The notes beneath the pieces were generated by a model, which saw only the letters and a list, made by a program, of their open reading frames with translations, did no database searches and was not told the DNA's origin. A stretch of DNA of 64,000 nt, taken from NCBI RefSeq assembly GCF_000429085.1, contig NZ_AUBE01000020.1, positions 82,581 to 146,580 of the forward strand. Reading direction: 5' to 3'. This DNA comes from Streptomyces flavidovirens DSM 40150. Its GTDB lineage: Bacteria > Actinomycetota > Actinomycetes > Streptomycetales > Streptomycetaceae. Below, in pieces: positions 53,202-62,885 of this stretch. A program made the position numbers and the translations under genes. Each line of letters starts with the position of its first letter. Positions within the stretch are counted from its first letter, which is position 1.

Positions 53202-53266
53202 CCGCTCAGTACGTCCGCTCAGTACGTCCGGTCAGTACGTCCGCTCAGTACGTCCGGTCAGTGCTG
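53202..53266. repeat. 13-bp tandem repeat (five copies) at osaB 3' end
   Basis: CCGCTCAGTACGT repeated four times with a degenerate fifth copy; units differ only at one position (CCGCTC/CCGGTC). The last copy contains the osaB stop codon. The unit length is not a multiple of three. Confidence 0.9.
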
Positions 53267-53944
53267 CGAGGGGAACGGCGGCGCGGCGCCGTTGGTGCCC
53301 GGTTCGAGCGCGTCGAGCGCCCGGCGCAGCCCGGTCAGCTTGCGCTCCAGGTGAGCCGCCGTGGCGACGGCCCCGGCGTCCGCGGACTCGTCGTCGAGCT
53401 GCTTGGAGAGCGCCTCGGCCTGCTCCTCGACGGCGGCGAGCCGCGCGGACAGTTCGGCGAGAAGCCCGGCGGGCTCCTTCGTGTCGCCCACACCGCCCGC
53501 CTGGCCACCGCCCTCCAGCTGGAGACGCAGCAGCGCGGCCTGCTCGCGCAGTTGGCAGTTCTTCATGTACAGCTCGACGAAGACGGAGACCTTGGCGCGC
53601 AGCACCCACGGGTCGAACGGCTTCGAGATGTAGTCCACCGCGCCTGCCGCGTAACCCCGGAAGGTGTGGTGCGGCCCGTGGTTGATGGCGGTGAGAAAGA
53701 TGATCGGGATGTCGCGGGTCCGTTCTCGCCGCTTGATGTGCGCAGCGGTCTCGAAACCGTCCATTCCGGGCATCTGTACGTCCAGCAGAATGACCGCGAA
53801 GTCGTCCGTCAGCAGCGCTTTGAGCGCCTCCTCCCCTGACGATGCCCGTACCAGTGTCTGATCGAGCGCAGAGAGGATGGCCTCCAGCGCCAACAGATTC
53901 TCCGGCCGGTCATCGACCAGGAGGATCTTGGCCTTCTGCACCAT
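53258..53944 (-). CDS. osaB: Response regulator OsaB with C-terminal coiled coil
   Basis: 228-residue response regulator without a DNA-binding domain. The receiver domain (~5-125) has the acidic pair in LVDDRPEN, phospho-acceptor Asp55 in LLDVQMPGMDG, and Lys in ISKPFDP. The rest (~130-220) is a predicted coiled coil (LREQAALLRLQL, LSARLAAVEEQAEALSKQL), so output is by protein contact. Position next to a poly-HAMP hybrid kinase matches S. coelicolor OsaB, required for osmoadaptation. The ATG at 53944 has GAGGAGGG upstream. Confidence 0.9.
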   Translation of the reverse strand: MVQKAKILLVDDRPENLLALEAILSALDQTLVRASSGEEALKALLTDDFAVILLDVQMPGMDGFETAAHIKRRERTRDIPIIFLTAINHGPHHTFRGYAAGAVDYISKPFDPWVLRAKVSVFVELYMKNCQLREQAALLRLQLEGGGQAGGVGDTKEPAGLLAELSARLAAVEEQAEALSKQLDDESADAGAVATAAHLERKLTGLRRALDALEPGTNGAAPPFPSQH

Positions 53945-54187
53945 GGCCCGCCCTCCTCGCCCCGGCAGTGCACCGGGCGCCGCCCCAGGGGACGACTCTC
54001 TTGCGTCGCCCGTCCTTGTGCCGGTCATGGTAGCCGCACCCCGCCTGTCGCCACACCCTGTCACCGCGATGTCACTGTGCACGTAGCAGAAACGCGGTGG
54101 GAGACCAGAAGGTTCCCCGAATACCGCAGACTCACACACCTTCCGCCACAGTCAGTCAGCAACCTGCCGGATTCGCACAGCCTATGA

Positions 54188-57100
54188 TCACTCCCCACGC
54201 ATCCACTGATCCATCACAGAGAGCAGATGGTCGGGATCAACCGGCTTCGTGACGTAGTCGGAAGCACCGGACTCGATGGCCTTCTCCCGGTCGCCCTTCA
54301 TCGCCTTCGCCGTCAGCGCGATGATCGGCAGCCCCGCGAACTGCGGCATCCTGCGGATCGCCGTCGTCGTGGCGTAACCGTCCATCTCCGGCATCATGAT
54401 GTCCATCAGTACGACCGTCACATCGTCGTGCTGCTCCAGGACTTCGATGCCCTCCCGGCCGTTCTCGGCGTACAGCACGGAGAGCCCGTGCTGCTCCAGC
54501 ACGCTGGTGAGCGCGAAGACGTTGCGGATGTCGTCGTCGACGATCAGCACCTTCTCGTTGGAGAACATGATGCCGCGACGCGGCTCCGGTGCCGCCGTCT
54601 CCTGTCCCCTCCCGGACCACGATTCCTCGGCAGCAGCCTGGGTCTCGGGCGTGCCGGAGGGCTGACCGGCCGCCTGGCCCGGCAGCGCGGTCCGCTGATC
54701 ACCGCCGTTCACCGCCCTGCGGCGGCGCCGGAACAGCCCGGCGGGACCGGTCTGCGGGTCGGAGGGCAGCCGGGCGGGCCCGGTGTCGGCCGGCGGCGCG
54801 ACCTCCGCCGCCGAGGCGCCGTCCGGGGTGCTCCCGCGCAGCGGTTCCATGCCACCGGGCGTGAGCTGCGGGTACCCCTGCGGCGGCAGTTCGCTCGGGT
54901 GCAGCGGCAGGTAGAGCGTGAACGTCGACCCGCGGCCCGGCTCGCTCGCCGCGTGGATCTCGCCGCCCAGCAGCCGGGCGATCTCCCGGCTGATGGACAG
55001 CCCCAGACCCGTGCCTCCGTACTTCCTGCTGGTCGTCCCGTCGGCCTGCTTGAACGCCTCGAAGATCACCCGCATCTTGCTGGCCGCGATCCCGATGCCG
55101 GTGTCGGTCACCGAGAAGGCGATGAGGTCGGCGTCCGCGTCGCGCAGTGAGCCGGCCTCCAGCAGCTGCTCACGGATGGCGTCCGGTACGTCGGTCCTGG
55201 CCGGCCGGATGACGAGTTCCACGGCCCCGCTGTCGGTGAACTTCACCGCGTTGGACAGGAGGTTGCGCAGGACCTGCAACAGCCGCTGCTCGTCCGTGTG
55301 CAGCGTCGCGGGCAGCTCCGGGGACACCCGTACCGAGAAGTCGAGTCCCTTCTCCGCGGTGAGCGGCCTGAAGGTCGCCTCCACATAGTCCACGAGCTGG
55401 ACCAGCGCGATCCGGGTCGGGCTGACGTCCATCTTGCCCGCCTCGACCTTCGACAGGTCCAGGATGTCGTTGATCAGCTGCAGCAGGTCGGAACCCGCCC
55501 CGTGGATCGTCTCGGCGAACTCCACCTGCTTCGGCGAGAGGTTGCCCTCGGCGTTGTCGGCGAGCAGCTTCGCGAGGATGAGGAGCGAGTTGAGCGGCGT
55601 ACGCAGCTCGTGCGACATGTTCGCCAGGAACTCGGACTTGTAGCGCATCGAGACCGCGAGCTGCTCGGCGCGCTCCTCCAGGACCTGCCTGGCCTCCTCG
55701 ATCTCGGTGTTCTTCACCTCGATGTCGCGGTTCTGCTGGGCCAGCAGCTCGGCCTTCTCCTCCAGTTCGGCGTTGGACTCCTGAAGGGCCTTCTGCCGGT
55801 TCTCCAGCTCCGCCGACCGCTCCCGAAGCTGCTCGGTCAGCTCCTGCGACTGCTCCAGCAGCACCTCGGTCTTCGTATTGACGCTGATGGTGTTGACGCT
55901 CGTCGCGATCATCTCGGCGATCTGGTTGAGGAAGTCCTTCTGGATCTGGGTGAAGGGCTGGAACGACGCCAGCTCGATCACACCGAGGACCTTCCCCTCG
56001 AAGAGCACCGGCAGCACGATCACATGCGCGGGCGGTGCCTCGCCGAGACCGGAGGAGATCTTCAGATAGCCCGGCGGCACGTTGTCCACCAGGATCGTGC
56101 GCTTCTCCTCCGCCGCCGTGCCGATGAGCGTCTCACCGGGCTTGAAGGACGTCGGCATGGAGCCCGCCGAGTAGCCGTAGCTCCCGCGCATGCGCAGCTC
56201 GTACGGGCTGTCCTCGTCCGCGCCGACCTCGGCGCTGCCGCGCGTCGTCAGCGCCAGGAAGAACGCGCCGTGCTGGGCCGAGACCACCGGCGTGAGCTCG
56301 CTCATGATCAGCGAGGCCACGTCGTCGAGATCGCGGCGACCCTGCATCAGACCCGAGATACGGGCCAGGTTGCCCTTGAGCCAGTCCTGTTCCTTGTTGG
56401 CGAGGGTGGTGTCGCGCAGGTTGGCGATCATCGTGTTGATGTTGTCCTGGAGGACCTGGATCTCGCCCGCGGCATCGACGTCGATCTTGAGATTGAGGTC
56501 ACCGCGGGTCACCGCCGTGGCCACGGCCGCGATGGCGCGCACCTGCCGGGTCAGGTTCCCGGCCATCTCGTTCACGGACTCCGTCAGGTCACGCCAGGTG
56601 CCGTCCACATCGCGTACGCGCGCCTGGCCGCCCAGGATGCCCTCGGTGCCCACCTCACGGGCGACGCGGGTCACCTGGTCGGCGAAGGACGACAGCTGGT
56701 CGACCATCGTGTTGATGGTGGTCTTCAGCTCCAGGATCTCGCCGCGCGCGTCGATGTCGATCTTCTTGGTCAGATCGCCCTTCGCGATGGCCGTGGTGAC
56801 CATCGCGATCTGACGGACCTGGCCGGTCAGGTTGGACGCCATCGAGTTCACCGACTCGGTGAGGTCCTTCCACGTACCGGAGACACCGGGGACGCGCGCC
56901 TGGCCGCCCAGTTCGCCTTCCGTACCCACCTCGCGGGCGACGCGCGTGACCTCGTCGGCGAACGACGACAGCGTCGTCACCATGGTGTTGACGGTGTCGG
57001 CGAGCTGCGCGACTTCGCCGCGCGCCTCGACCGTCACCTTCTTCGTCAGGTCACCGTTGGCGACCGCCGCCGAGACCTGCGAGATGTTCCGCACCTGAGA

Positions 57101-59710
57101 AGTCAGGTTGTTGGCCATCAGGTTGACGTTGTCGCTGAGGTCCTTCCAGATGCCGGTGACGCCGCGTACGCGCGCCTGACCGCCCAAGATGCCCTCGGTA
57201 CCCACCTCACGCGCGACCCTCGTCACCTCGTCGGCGAACGACGACAGCTGGTCCACCATCGTGTTGACCGTGGTCACCAGCTCCAGGATCTCGCCCTTGG
57301 CATCGACGGTGATCTTCTTCGACAGGTCGCCCTTGGCGACCGCCGTCGTCACCTCGGCGATGTTGCGGACCTGCGAGGTGAGGTTGTTGGCCATGGAGTT
57401 GACGGACTGGGTGAGGTCCTTCCACGTACCGCTGACACCCTGCACCTCGGCCTGACCGCCCAGCATGCCCTCGGTGCCCACCTCGCGGGCCACCCGCGTC
57501 ACCTGCTCGGCGAAGTTCGACAGCTGGTCGACCATCGTGTTGAGCGTGTTCTTCAGCTCCAGAATCTCGCCGCGCGCGTCCACGTCGATCTTCTGCGACA
57601 GATCACCACGGGCCACCGCCGTCGCGACCTGCGCGATGTTACGGACCTGGGCGGTGAGGTTCCCGGCCATGCCGTTCACGGAGTCGGTCAGATCGCGCCA
57701 TACGCCGGCCACGCCCGGCACCTGCGCCTGGCCGCCGAGCCGCCCGTCCGTACCCACCTCGCGGGCGACCCGCGTCACCTGGTCGGCGAACGACGAAAGC
57801 TGGTCGACCATCGTGTTGATGGTGTTCTTGAGCTCCAGGATCTCGCCGCGCGCGTCCACGTCGATCTTCTGCGACAGGTCACCACGGGCCACCGCCGTCG
57901 TCACCTGGGCGATCTGCCGTACCTGCGAGGTCAGGTTCCCCGCCATGAAATTGACGGAGTCGGTGAGTTCCTTCCACGTACCGCTGACGCCGTCCACCCG
58001 CGCCTGGCCGCCGAGGCGGCCCTCCGTACCCACGTCACGCGCCATCCGCGTCACCTGGTCGGCGAACGACGACAGCTGGTCGACCATCGTGTTCACGGTG
58101 TTCTTGAGCTCCAGCATCTCGCCGGAGACGTCCACCGTGACCTTCTGCGACAGGTCACCGTTGGCGACTGCCGTCGTGACCTGGGCGATGTTGCGCACCT
58201 GCCCGGTCAGGTTCCGGAAAGCCGTGTTGACCGAGTCCGTCAGGTCCTTCCACGTCCCCGCCGCGCCCGGCACCTGCGCCTGACCGCCCAGCAGACCCTC
58301 GACGCCGACCTCGCGCGCCACTCGCGTCACTTCGGAACCAAAGGACTGGAGCTGGTCCACCATCGTGTTGACGGTGTTCTTGAGCTCCAGCATCTCGCCC
58401 GCGACGTCGACGGTGACCTTCTGCGTCATGTCACCGTTGGCCACCGCCGTCGTGACCTGCGCGATGTCCCGCACCTGCGTCGTGAGATTCCGGAAGACCG
58501 TGTTGACGGAGTCCGTCAGGTCCTTCCACGTGCCCGCCGCGCCCGGCACCTGCGCCTGACCGCCGAGCAGGCCCTCGCCGCCGACCTCGCTCGCCACACG
58601 CGTGACCTCGTCCGCGAACGTCCGCAGCGTCTCGGTCATCTGGTTGATCGTCTCGGCGAGCTGCGCCACCTCACCGCGCGCGCTCACCGTGACCTTCCGC
58701 GACAGATCACCATTGGCGACCGCCGTCGTCACCTCGGCGATCCCGCGCACCTGCGCGGTCAGGTTCCCCGCCATCAGGTTGACGGAGTCCGTCAGGTCCT
58801 TCCATACGCCGGCCACCCCTGGCACCTGCGCCTGCCCGCCCAGTTCGCCCTCCGTACCGACCTCGCGCGCCACGCGGGTCACCTCGGAGGAGAAGGACGA
58901 AAGCTGGTCGACCATCGTATTGACGGTGTTCTTCAGCTGAAGCATCTCGCCGGCCACATGCACGGTGACCTTGCGTGACAGATCACCCTTGGCGACCGCC
59001 GTCGTAACGAGAGCAATGTCACGCACCTGAGCCGTCAGCCGGTACGCCATGGTATTGACCGAATCCGTGAGATCCTTCCACGAACCGGACATACCGCGCA
59101 CCTGTGCCTGGCCGCCCAGCTTGCCCTCGGTACCCACTTCGAGCGCGACTCGCGTCACCTCGTCAGTGAACGCCGACAGCTGGTCCACCAGGTTGTTGAC
59201 CGTACGCCCGACCTTCAGGAACTCACCGCGCAGCGGATGCCCAGCGCCCTCCGCGCCGTCGCCCCCCTGCGTCCGCAGCTCCATCCGCTGGTCGAGGTCG
59301 CCGTCCGCCACCGCGGACAGCACCCGCCCCACCTCGGAAACAGGCCGTGCGAGGTCGTCGACCAGGGCGTTCGACGCGTCGATCGCGGTGGCCCAGGAGC
59401 CCTCGCAGGCCCCCGTCTCCAGCCTCTCGGCCAGCTTTCCCTCGCGTCCGACCATCCGCCGTACCCGGGCGATCTCACCGGTCAGATGCAGGTTCCGGTC
59501 GGCCACCTCGTTGAAGACAGCGGCGATCTCGGCCATCACCCCGTCACCCGACACCGTCAGGCGTTTGCGGAAATTGCCGTCCCGCATCGTCACAAGGGCC
59601 TGCAGCAGCCTGTTCAGGGCCGCCGTGTCCACTTCGGTTGTCCCGTTGTTCCGGGACCGTCCGCCTTTTGCGCGCGTGCTGGTGCTCCGCGCGGCTGCGC
59701 CAGACTCCAC
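54188..59710 (-). CDS. osaA: Poly-HAMP hybrid sensor histidine kinase OsaA
   Basis: 1840-residue cytoplasmic hybrid kinase with no membrane segment. Residues ~30-1100 are a chain of about eleven to twelve HAMP units of ~92 residues, each ending in a VGTEGxLGGQAxVxGVxGxWKDL-type junction. Then come a GAF domain (~1120-1270), a coiled coil (~1280-1350), HisKA with His1367 in NMSHELRTPLN, an HATPase domain (GTGLGLSI), a Pro/Ala/Gly linker and a C-terminal receiver with Asp1770 (LMDIMMPEMDG). This matches OsaA of S. coelicolor, which signals osmotic stress together with OsaB. The GTG start has GGGAGGG upstream. It is divergent from osaC. Confidence 0.95.
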   Translation of the reverse strand: MESGAAARSTSTRAKGGRSRNNGTTEVDTAALNRLLQALVTMRDGNFRKRLTVSGDGVMAEIAAVFNEVADRNLHLTGEIARVRRMVGREGKLAERLETGACEGSWATAIDASNALVDDLARPVSEVGRVLSAVADGDLDQRMELRTQGGDGAEGAGHPLRGEFLKVGRTVNNLVDQLSAFTDEVTRVALEVGTEGKLGGQAQVRGMSGSWKDLTDSVNTMAYRLTAQVRDIALVTTAVAKGDLSRKVTVHVAGEMLQLKNTVNTMVDQLSSFSSEVTRVAREVGTEGELGGQAQVPGVAGVWKDLTDSVNLMAGNLTAQVRGIAEVTTAVANGDLSRKVTVSARGEVAQLAETINQMTETLRTFADEVTRVASEVGGEGLLGGQAQVPGAAGTWKDLTDSVNTVFRNLTTQVRDIAQVTTAVANGDMTQKVTVDVAGEMLELKNTVNTMVDQLQSFGSEVTRVAREVGVEGLLGGQAQVPGAAGTWKDLTDSVNTAFRNLTGQVRNIAQVTTAVANGDLSQKVTVDVSGEMLELKNTVNTMVDQLSSFADQVTRMARDVGTEGRLGGQARVDGVSGTWKELTDSVNFMAGNLTSQVRQIAQVTTAVARGDLSQKIDVDARGEILELKNTINTMVDQLSSFADQVTRVAREVGTDGRLGGQAQVPGVAGVWRDLTDSVNGMAGNLTAQVRNIAQVATAVARGDLSQKIDVDARGEILELKNTLNTMVDQLSNFAEQVTRVAREVGTEGMLGGQAEVQGVSGTWKDLTQSVNSMANNLTSQVRNIAEVTTAVAKGDLSKKITVDAKGEILELVTTVNTMVDQLSSFADEVTRVAREVGTEGILGGQARVRGVTGIWKDLSDNVNLMANNLTSQVRNISQVSAAVANGDLTKKVTVEARGEVAQLADTVNTMVTTLSSFADEVTRVAREVGTEGELGGQARVPGVSGTWKDLTESVNSMASNLTGQVRQIAMVTTAIAKGDLTKKIDIDARGEILELKTTINTMVDQLSSFADQVTRVAREVGTEGILGGQARVRDVDGTWRDLTESVNEMAGNLTRQVRAIAAVATAVTRGDLNLKIDVDAAGEIQVLQDNINTMIANLRDTTLANKEQDWLKGNLARISGLMQGRRDLDDVASLIMSELTPVVSAQHGAFFLALTTRGSAEVGADEDSPYELRMRGSYGYSAGSMPTSFKPGETLIGTAAEEKRTILVDNVPPGYLKISSGLGEAPPAHVIVLPVLFEGKVLGVIELASFQPFTQIQKDFLNQIAEMIATSVNTISVNTKTEVLLEQSQELTEQLRERSAELENRQKALQESNAELEEKAELLAQQNRDIEVKNTEIEEARQVLEERAEQLAVSMRYKSEFLANMSHELRTPLNSLLILAKLLADNAEGNLSPKQVEFAETIHGAGSDLLQLINDILDLSKVEAGKMDVSPTRIALVQLVDYVEATFRPLTAEKGLDFSVRVSPELPATLHTDEQRLLQVLRNLLSNAVKFTDSGAVELVIRPARTDVPDAIREQLLEAGSLRDADADLIAFSVTDTGIGIAASKMRVIFEAFKQADGTTSRKYGGTGLGLSISREIARLLGGEIHAASEPGRGSTFTLYLPLHPSELPPQGYPQLTPGGMEPLRGSTPDGASAAEVAPPADTGPARLPSDPQTGPAGLFRRRRRAVNGGDQRTALPGQAAGQPSGTPETQAAAEESWSGRGQETAAPEPRRGIMFSNEKVLIVDDDIRNVFALTSVLEQHGLSVLYAENGREGIEVLEQHDDVTVVLMDIMMPEMDGYATTTAIRRMPQFAGLPIIALTAKAMKGDREKAIESGASDYVTKPVDPDHLLSVMDQWMRGE
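56440..59200. repeat. Tandem ~276-bp HAMP-coding repeats in osaA
   Basis: About ten imperfect tandem copies of a 276-bp unit (92 codons) encode the HAMP array. Neighbouring copies share long near-identical stretches, so homologous recombination could change copy number without a frameshift. Confidence 0.9.
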
Positions 59711-59976
59711 CGTGTCCCTCCCGCAGGGGTTCGACCGTACTCATCGGGCGTCGCCCGAAGCCTTCCCAGTGTTTCACCATGGCCGAACGAGGCCATAACA
59801 GTTCGGCAGCTTCGCACACCCCTCCCCGGACTCCGGTAGCGGAAACACTGGTAACCGGCATCCGCTCGGACGTGGAAGGTAAGTAACCTGGCTTCTGGCT
59901 GTCCAGCCGCCCCGGTCCGCCCGGCGGGGGCGGTGACGCGAGATCCACCACCGGGCACCGGAGGGGCGGGCCGATC
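59711..59976. promoter_or_regulatory. Divergent osaA-osaC control region with inverted repeat
   Basis: 266 bp between the divergent genes. CCAGTGTTTC (59766-59775) and its exact complement GAAACACTGG (59842-59851) form a 10-bp inverted repeat 66 bp apart, each potentially facing one gene. I looked for a canonical SigB promoter (GTTT-N14-16-GGGTAT) and found only a weak one: on the minus strand GTTTCC, 14 nt, GGGAGG. Confidence 0.4.
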
Positions 59977-62640
59977 ATGGCAGAGCCGGGCGTCGAGACG
60001 CGTACGAGGAGTTCTGTGATCACCGCGCGGGCGGCTGCCAGCTTCGACCCCGTGGGACGGTCCGTCGCGACCGCCCGCGCCTTTGTCAGGGACACACTCC
60101 AGGGCTGGGGGTACGCCGACATCGTGGACGACGCCGTCGTCCTCACCAGCGAGCTCGTCACGAACGCGGTGGTGCACGCCGGCACCACCGCCGACGTGCT
60201 CTGTCTGCGTACGGACGACGGCGTCCGCGTCGAGGTCGGCGACCGCTATCCCGAACGCGAGGTCCCGCTCCAGGGCACCGCCCAGTCGTTCGGCAGCCCC
60301 GACCGCGAAGGCGGCCGTGGCCTGCTGCTGTGCGCGGCCATCGCCTCCCGCTGGGGCGTCGACTACGCGCCCACCCACAAACACGTCTGGTTCCAGCTCG
60401 ACCTCCCCGAACGCCCGGTCGGCATCCGCTCCGCCGGCCCCGTACTCCCCGTCGAGCTCCTCCCGGTCGCCGACGGCCGCATCCGCGTCGCCGTCGTCCA
60501 GATCGACCGCTCCGGCGCCATCAACGCCTGGAACGAGGACGCCGAAGAGCTCTTCGGATACGCCGCCGACCAGGTCATCGGCAAGCAGCTCACCGACTTC
60601 GCCGCCTGGCCGCACACCCCCGGCATCGCCACCGGCATCGCGGACGCCCTCAAGCTCTCCCGCTGGGAAGGCAGCTACGGCGTCCGCGCCGCCGACGGCC
60701 GCACCGTCGCCGTCTACGCCTCCCACCTGCGCGTACGGGACACCTCCGGCGAGCCCTCCACCGTCTGCCTCCTCGTACGCGACTTCGAGCGCGCGGTGCT
60801 CCAGTCCCCCCAGCGCACCCCCAGCGACACCGCCAAGGGCTCGCTCTCCGAGGGCCGCACCACGGACCCCTTCGAGGTCTTCATCGGCTCCCCCGCCCCC
60901 GACGACCTCGACGGCCTCCTCCAGCGCACCGTCGAGCGCTCCCGCGACATGCTGGACGCCGACTCCGCGTTCCTCCTCCTCGCCACCGACGACGAGACGG
61001 AACTGGAGGTACGGGCCACCACCGGCCTCCCCTCCGCCCGCCAGCGCTTCGCCCGCGTCCCCGTGGAGGCCGGCACGGGCCGCTACGGCTCCGCCCGCAT
61101 GCCCGCCGTCCACGACGACCTGACAGCCGTCCCAGGGGCCGTACCGCTCCTCAACGGCACCGGCATGCGCTCCGTCGTCACCGTCCCCCTAAAGGTCGAG
61201 GGCCGCCTCACCGGCTCCCTCGGCGTCGCCGCCGAAGCCCCCGGCCGCTACTCGAACGAAGAGGCCCTGCGCCTCCAGTTCGCCGCCGACCGCATCGCCC
61301 TCGCCGTCGAATCCGCCCGCCTCGGCGAGCTCGAACGCCTGCGCCGAGGCTCCCTGTCGTTCCTCGTCGAGGCCTCCGACCTCCTCGCCGGTACGCTCGA
61401 CCGCGACCAGACCCTCGCCCTCATGGCACAGATGACGGTCCCCACCCTGGCCACCTGGTGCGCCGTCTACACCATCGCCGACCAGTCCTCCGAGCCGTAC
61501 CTCTCGTTCGTGCTCCACGAGGACGAGGAGCGCATCGACGGCCTTAAGGCCCTCCTGTCCAAGATCGACCCCCCGGAGCCCGTCCCGGCGCCCGGCGCCC
61601 GCGTCTGGAACGCCCCCAGCGAAGCCGCCCACCAGGCAGCCCTCCGTACGTCGATGCGCAGCCTCGGCCTCGGCTCCACCCCGCACCTCGGCTCGGGCAT
61701 CGGCACCACCCTCGCCACAGCGGCGGCGGTCGGCGGCGAGACGGTCGTGCTCCCCCTGGTCGCCCGCAACCGCGTCATCGGCATGCTGACGCTGGGCAAA
61801 CCCACCGACGACCACTTCCGCCAGGAAATCCTCGAACTCGCCGAGGACCTCTCCCGCCGCGCCGCGCTCGCCCTGGACAACTCACGCCTGTACTCCGAGC
61901 GCATGGCCATCAGCCAGTCCCTCCAGCGCAGCCTGCTCCCCCCGGAGCTCCCGCACGTCCCGAACGTCGAGGTGGAGGTCATCTACCGCGCCGCCGGCGA
62001 GGGCAACGAGGTCGGCGGCGACTTCTACGACCTCTTCCCGATCCGCGACGGCGCGTACGGCTTCGCCATCGGCGACGTCTGCGGTACGGGCCCCGAGGCA
62101 GCAGCCGTAACCGGCCTCGCCCGCCACGCCCTGCGCCTCCTCGCCCGCGAAGGCTTCGGCGGCCCCGCCGTCCTGGAGCGCCTCAACGCGGCGATCCTCG
62201 ACGAGGGCGCCCGCAGCCGCTTCCTGACGCTCCTTTACGGCGAGCTGTGGCCCCAGGAGGACGGCAGCGCCATCCTGAAGGTCGTCTGCGCGGGCCACCC
62301 CCTCCCGCTGCGCCTGCGCCCGGACGGCACGGTCGAACCGGCAGCCGAACCCCAGCCGCTGCTCGGCGTCATGGAGGACCTGGAGCTGTACGAGCAGATG
62401 GTCACCCTCGACCCCGGCGACGTACTCCTGTGCGTCACCGACGGCGTCACCGAGCGCCGCGAGGGAACCCGCATGCTCGGCGACGACGGCCTGGCCGACG
62501 TCCTCGCCACCTGTACGGGCCTGACAGCCGGCGCCGTCGCCGCCCGCATCCTGCGCGCCGTGGAACGCTTCGCGGCGGAACCGGCCTCCGACGACATGGC
62601 CATCCTCGCCATGCGCGTACCGATGCCGCACAACCCGTAA
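59977..62640 (+). CDS. osaC: Multidomain phosphatase/anti-sigma regulator OsaC
   Basis: 887-residue cytoplasmic regulator. An RsbW-like ATPase domain (~15-140; VLTSELVTNAVVHAG, GGRGLLL), a PAS domain (~155-270; AINAWNEDAEELFGYAADQVIG), two GAF domains (~310-460 and ~470-640), and a C-terminal PP2C/SpoIIE phosphatase (~660-885; GGDFYDLFPI, GDVCGTGPEAA, LLCVTDGVTERR) are in order. In S. coelicolor OsaC is reported to bind SigB through the RsbW domain and return cells to normal after osmotic stress. The ATG has GGAGGGG about 10 nt upstream. A strong hairpin follows. Confidence 0.95.
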   Translation: MAEPGVETRTRSSVITARAAASFDPVGRSVATARAFVRDTLQGWGYADIVDDAVVLTSELVTNAVVHAGTTADVLCLRTDDGVRVEVGDRYPEREVPLQGTAQSFGSPDREGGRGLLLCAAIASRWGVDYAPTHKHVWFQLDLPERPVGIRSAGPVLPVELLPVADGRIRVAVVQIDRSGAINAWNEDAEELFGYAADQVIGKQLTDFAAWPHTPGIATGIADALKLSRWEGSYGVRAADGRTVAVYASHLRVRDTSGEPSTVCLLVRDFERAVLQSPQRTPSDTAKGSLSEGRTTDPFEVFIGSPAPDDLDGLLQRTVERSRDMLDADSAFLLLATDDETELEVRATTGLPSARQRFARVPVEAGTGRYGSARMPAVHDDLTAVPGAVPLLNGTGMRSVVTVPLKVEGRLTGSLGVAAEAPGRYSNEEALRLQFAADRIALAVESARLGELERLRRGSLSFLVEASDLLAGTLDRDQTLALMAQMTVPTLATWCAVYTIADQSSEPYLSFVLHEDEERIDGLKALLSKIDPPEPVPAPGARVWNAPSEAAHQAALRTSMRSLGLGSTPHLGSGIGTTLATAAAVGGETVVLPLVARNRVIGMLTLGKPTDDHFRQEILELAEDLSRRAALALDNSRLYSERMAISQSLQRSLLPPELPHVPNVEVEVIYRAAGEGNEVGGDFYDLFPIRDGAYGFAIGDVCGTGPEAAAVTGLARHALRLLAREGFGGPAVLERLNAAILDEGARSRFLTLLYGELWPQEDGSAILKVVCAGHPLPLRLRPDGTVEPAAEPQPLLGVMEDLELYEQMVTLDPGDVLLCVTDGVTERREGTRMLGDDGLADVLATCTGLTAGAVAARILRAVERFAAEPASDDMAILAMRVPMPHNP

Positions 62641-62650
62641 GAGACACACG

Positions 62651-62680
62651 AAAGGCCCCCGCCAACCGGCGGGGGCCTTT
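62651..62680. terminator. Bidirectional terminator, osaC / tRNA-Thr
   Basis: Perfect 13-bp stem AAAGGCCCCCGCC / GGCGGGGGCCTTT with a 4-nt loop and short flanking A/T runs, between osaC and the convergent tRNA gene. Confidence 0.9.
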
Positions 62681-62689
62681 CGTATGTTG

Positions 62690-62762
62690 AGCCCCAATAC
62701 GGAATCGAACCGTAGACCTTCTCCTTACCATGGAGACGCTCTACCGACTGAGCTATTGGGGC
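62690..62762 (-). tRNA. tRNA-Thr (anticodon GGT)
   Basis: Full cloverleaf on the minus strand: 7-bp acceptor stem GCCCCAA/TTGGGGC, D arm GCTCAGTCGGTAGAGC, anticodon stem TCTCC/GGAGA with loop ATGGTAA (anticodon GGT, reading ACC/ACT), and T arm with TTCGATT. The CCA end is not encoded. Confidence 0.97.
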
Positions 62763-62885
62763 CTGCGCTGCCCTGCGGCAACGAGACAGAATCCTACCCG
62801 AACATCAGCCGTGCTCTGAACCGCAGTTTCCCTGGACAGTTCGCGCACCCGCTGTCTGACCCAAGTCCCACCTCAAACAAAGTTC

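Noticed and set aside
55298..58978. 1226-codon open frame on the plus strand
   Set aside because: It is antisense to osaA. Long antisense frames arise from the strong third-position GC bias, and its His/Arg/Asp-rich repeats mirror the HAMP repeats.
56440..59200. Regular repeats that could suggest a repeat array or CRISPR
   Set aside because: They are in-frame coding repeats for HAMP domains, 276 bp long, with no spacer pattern.
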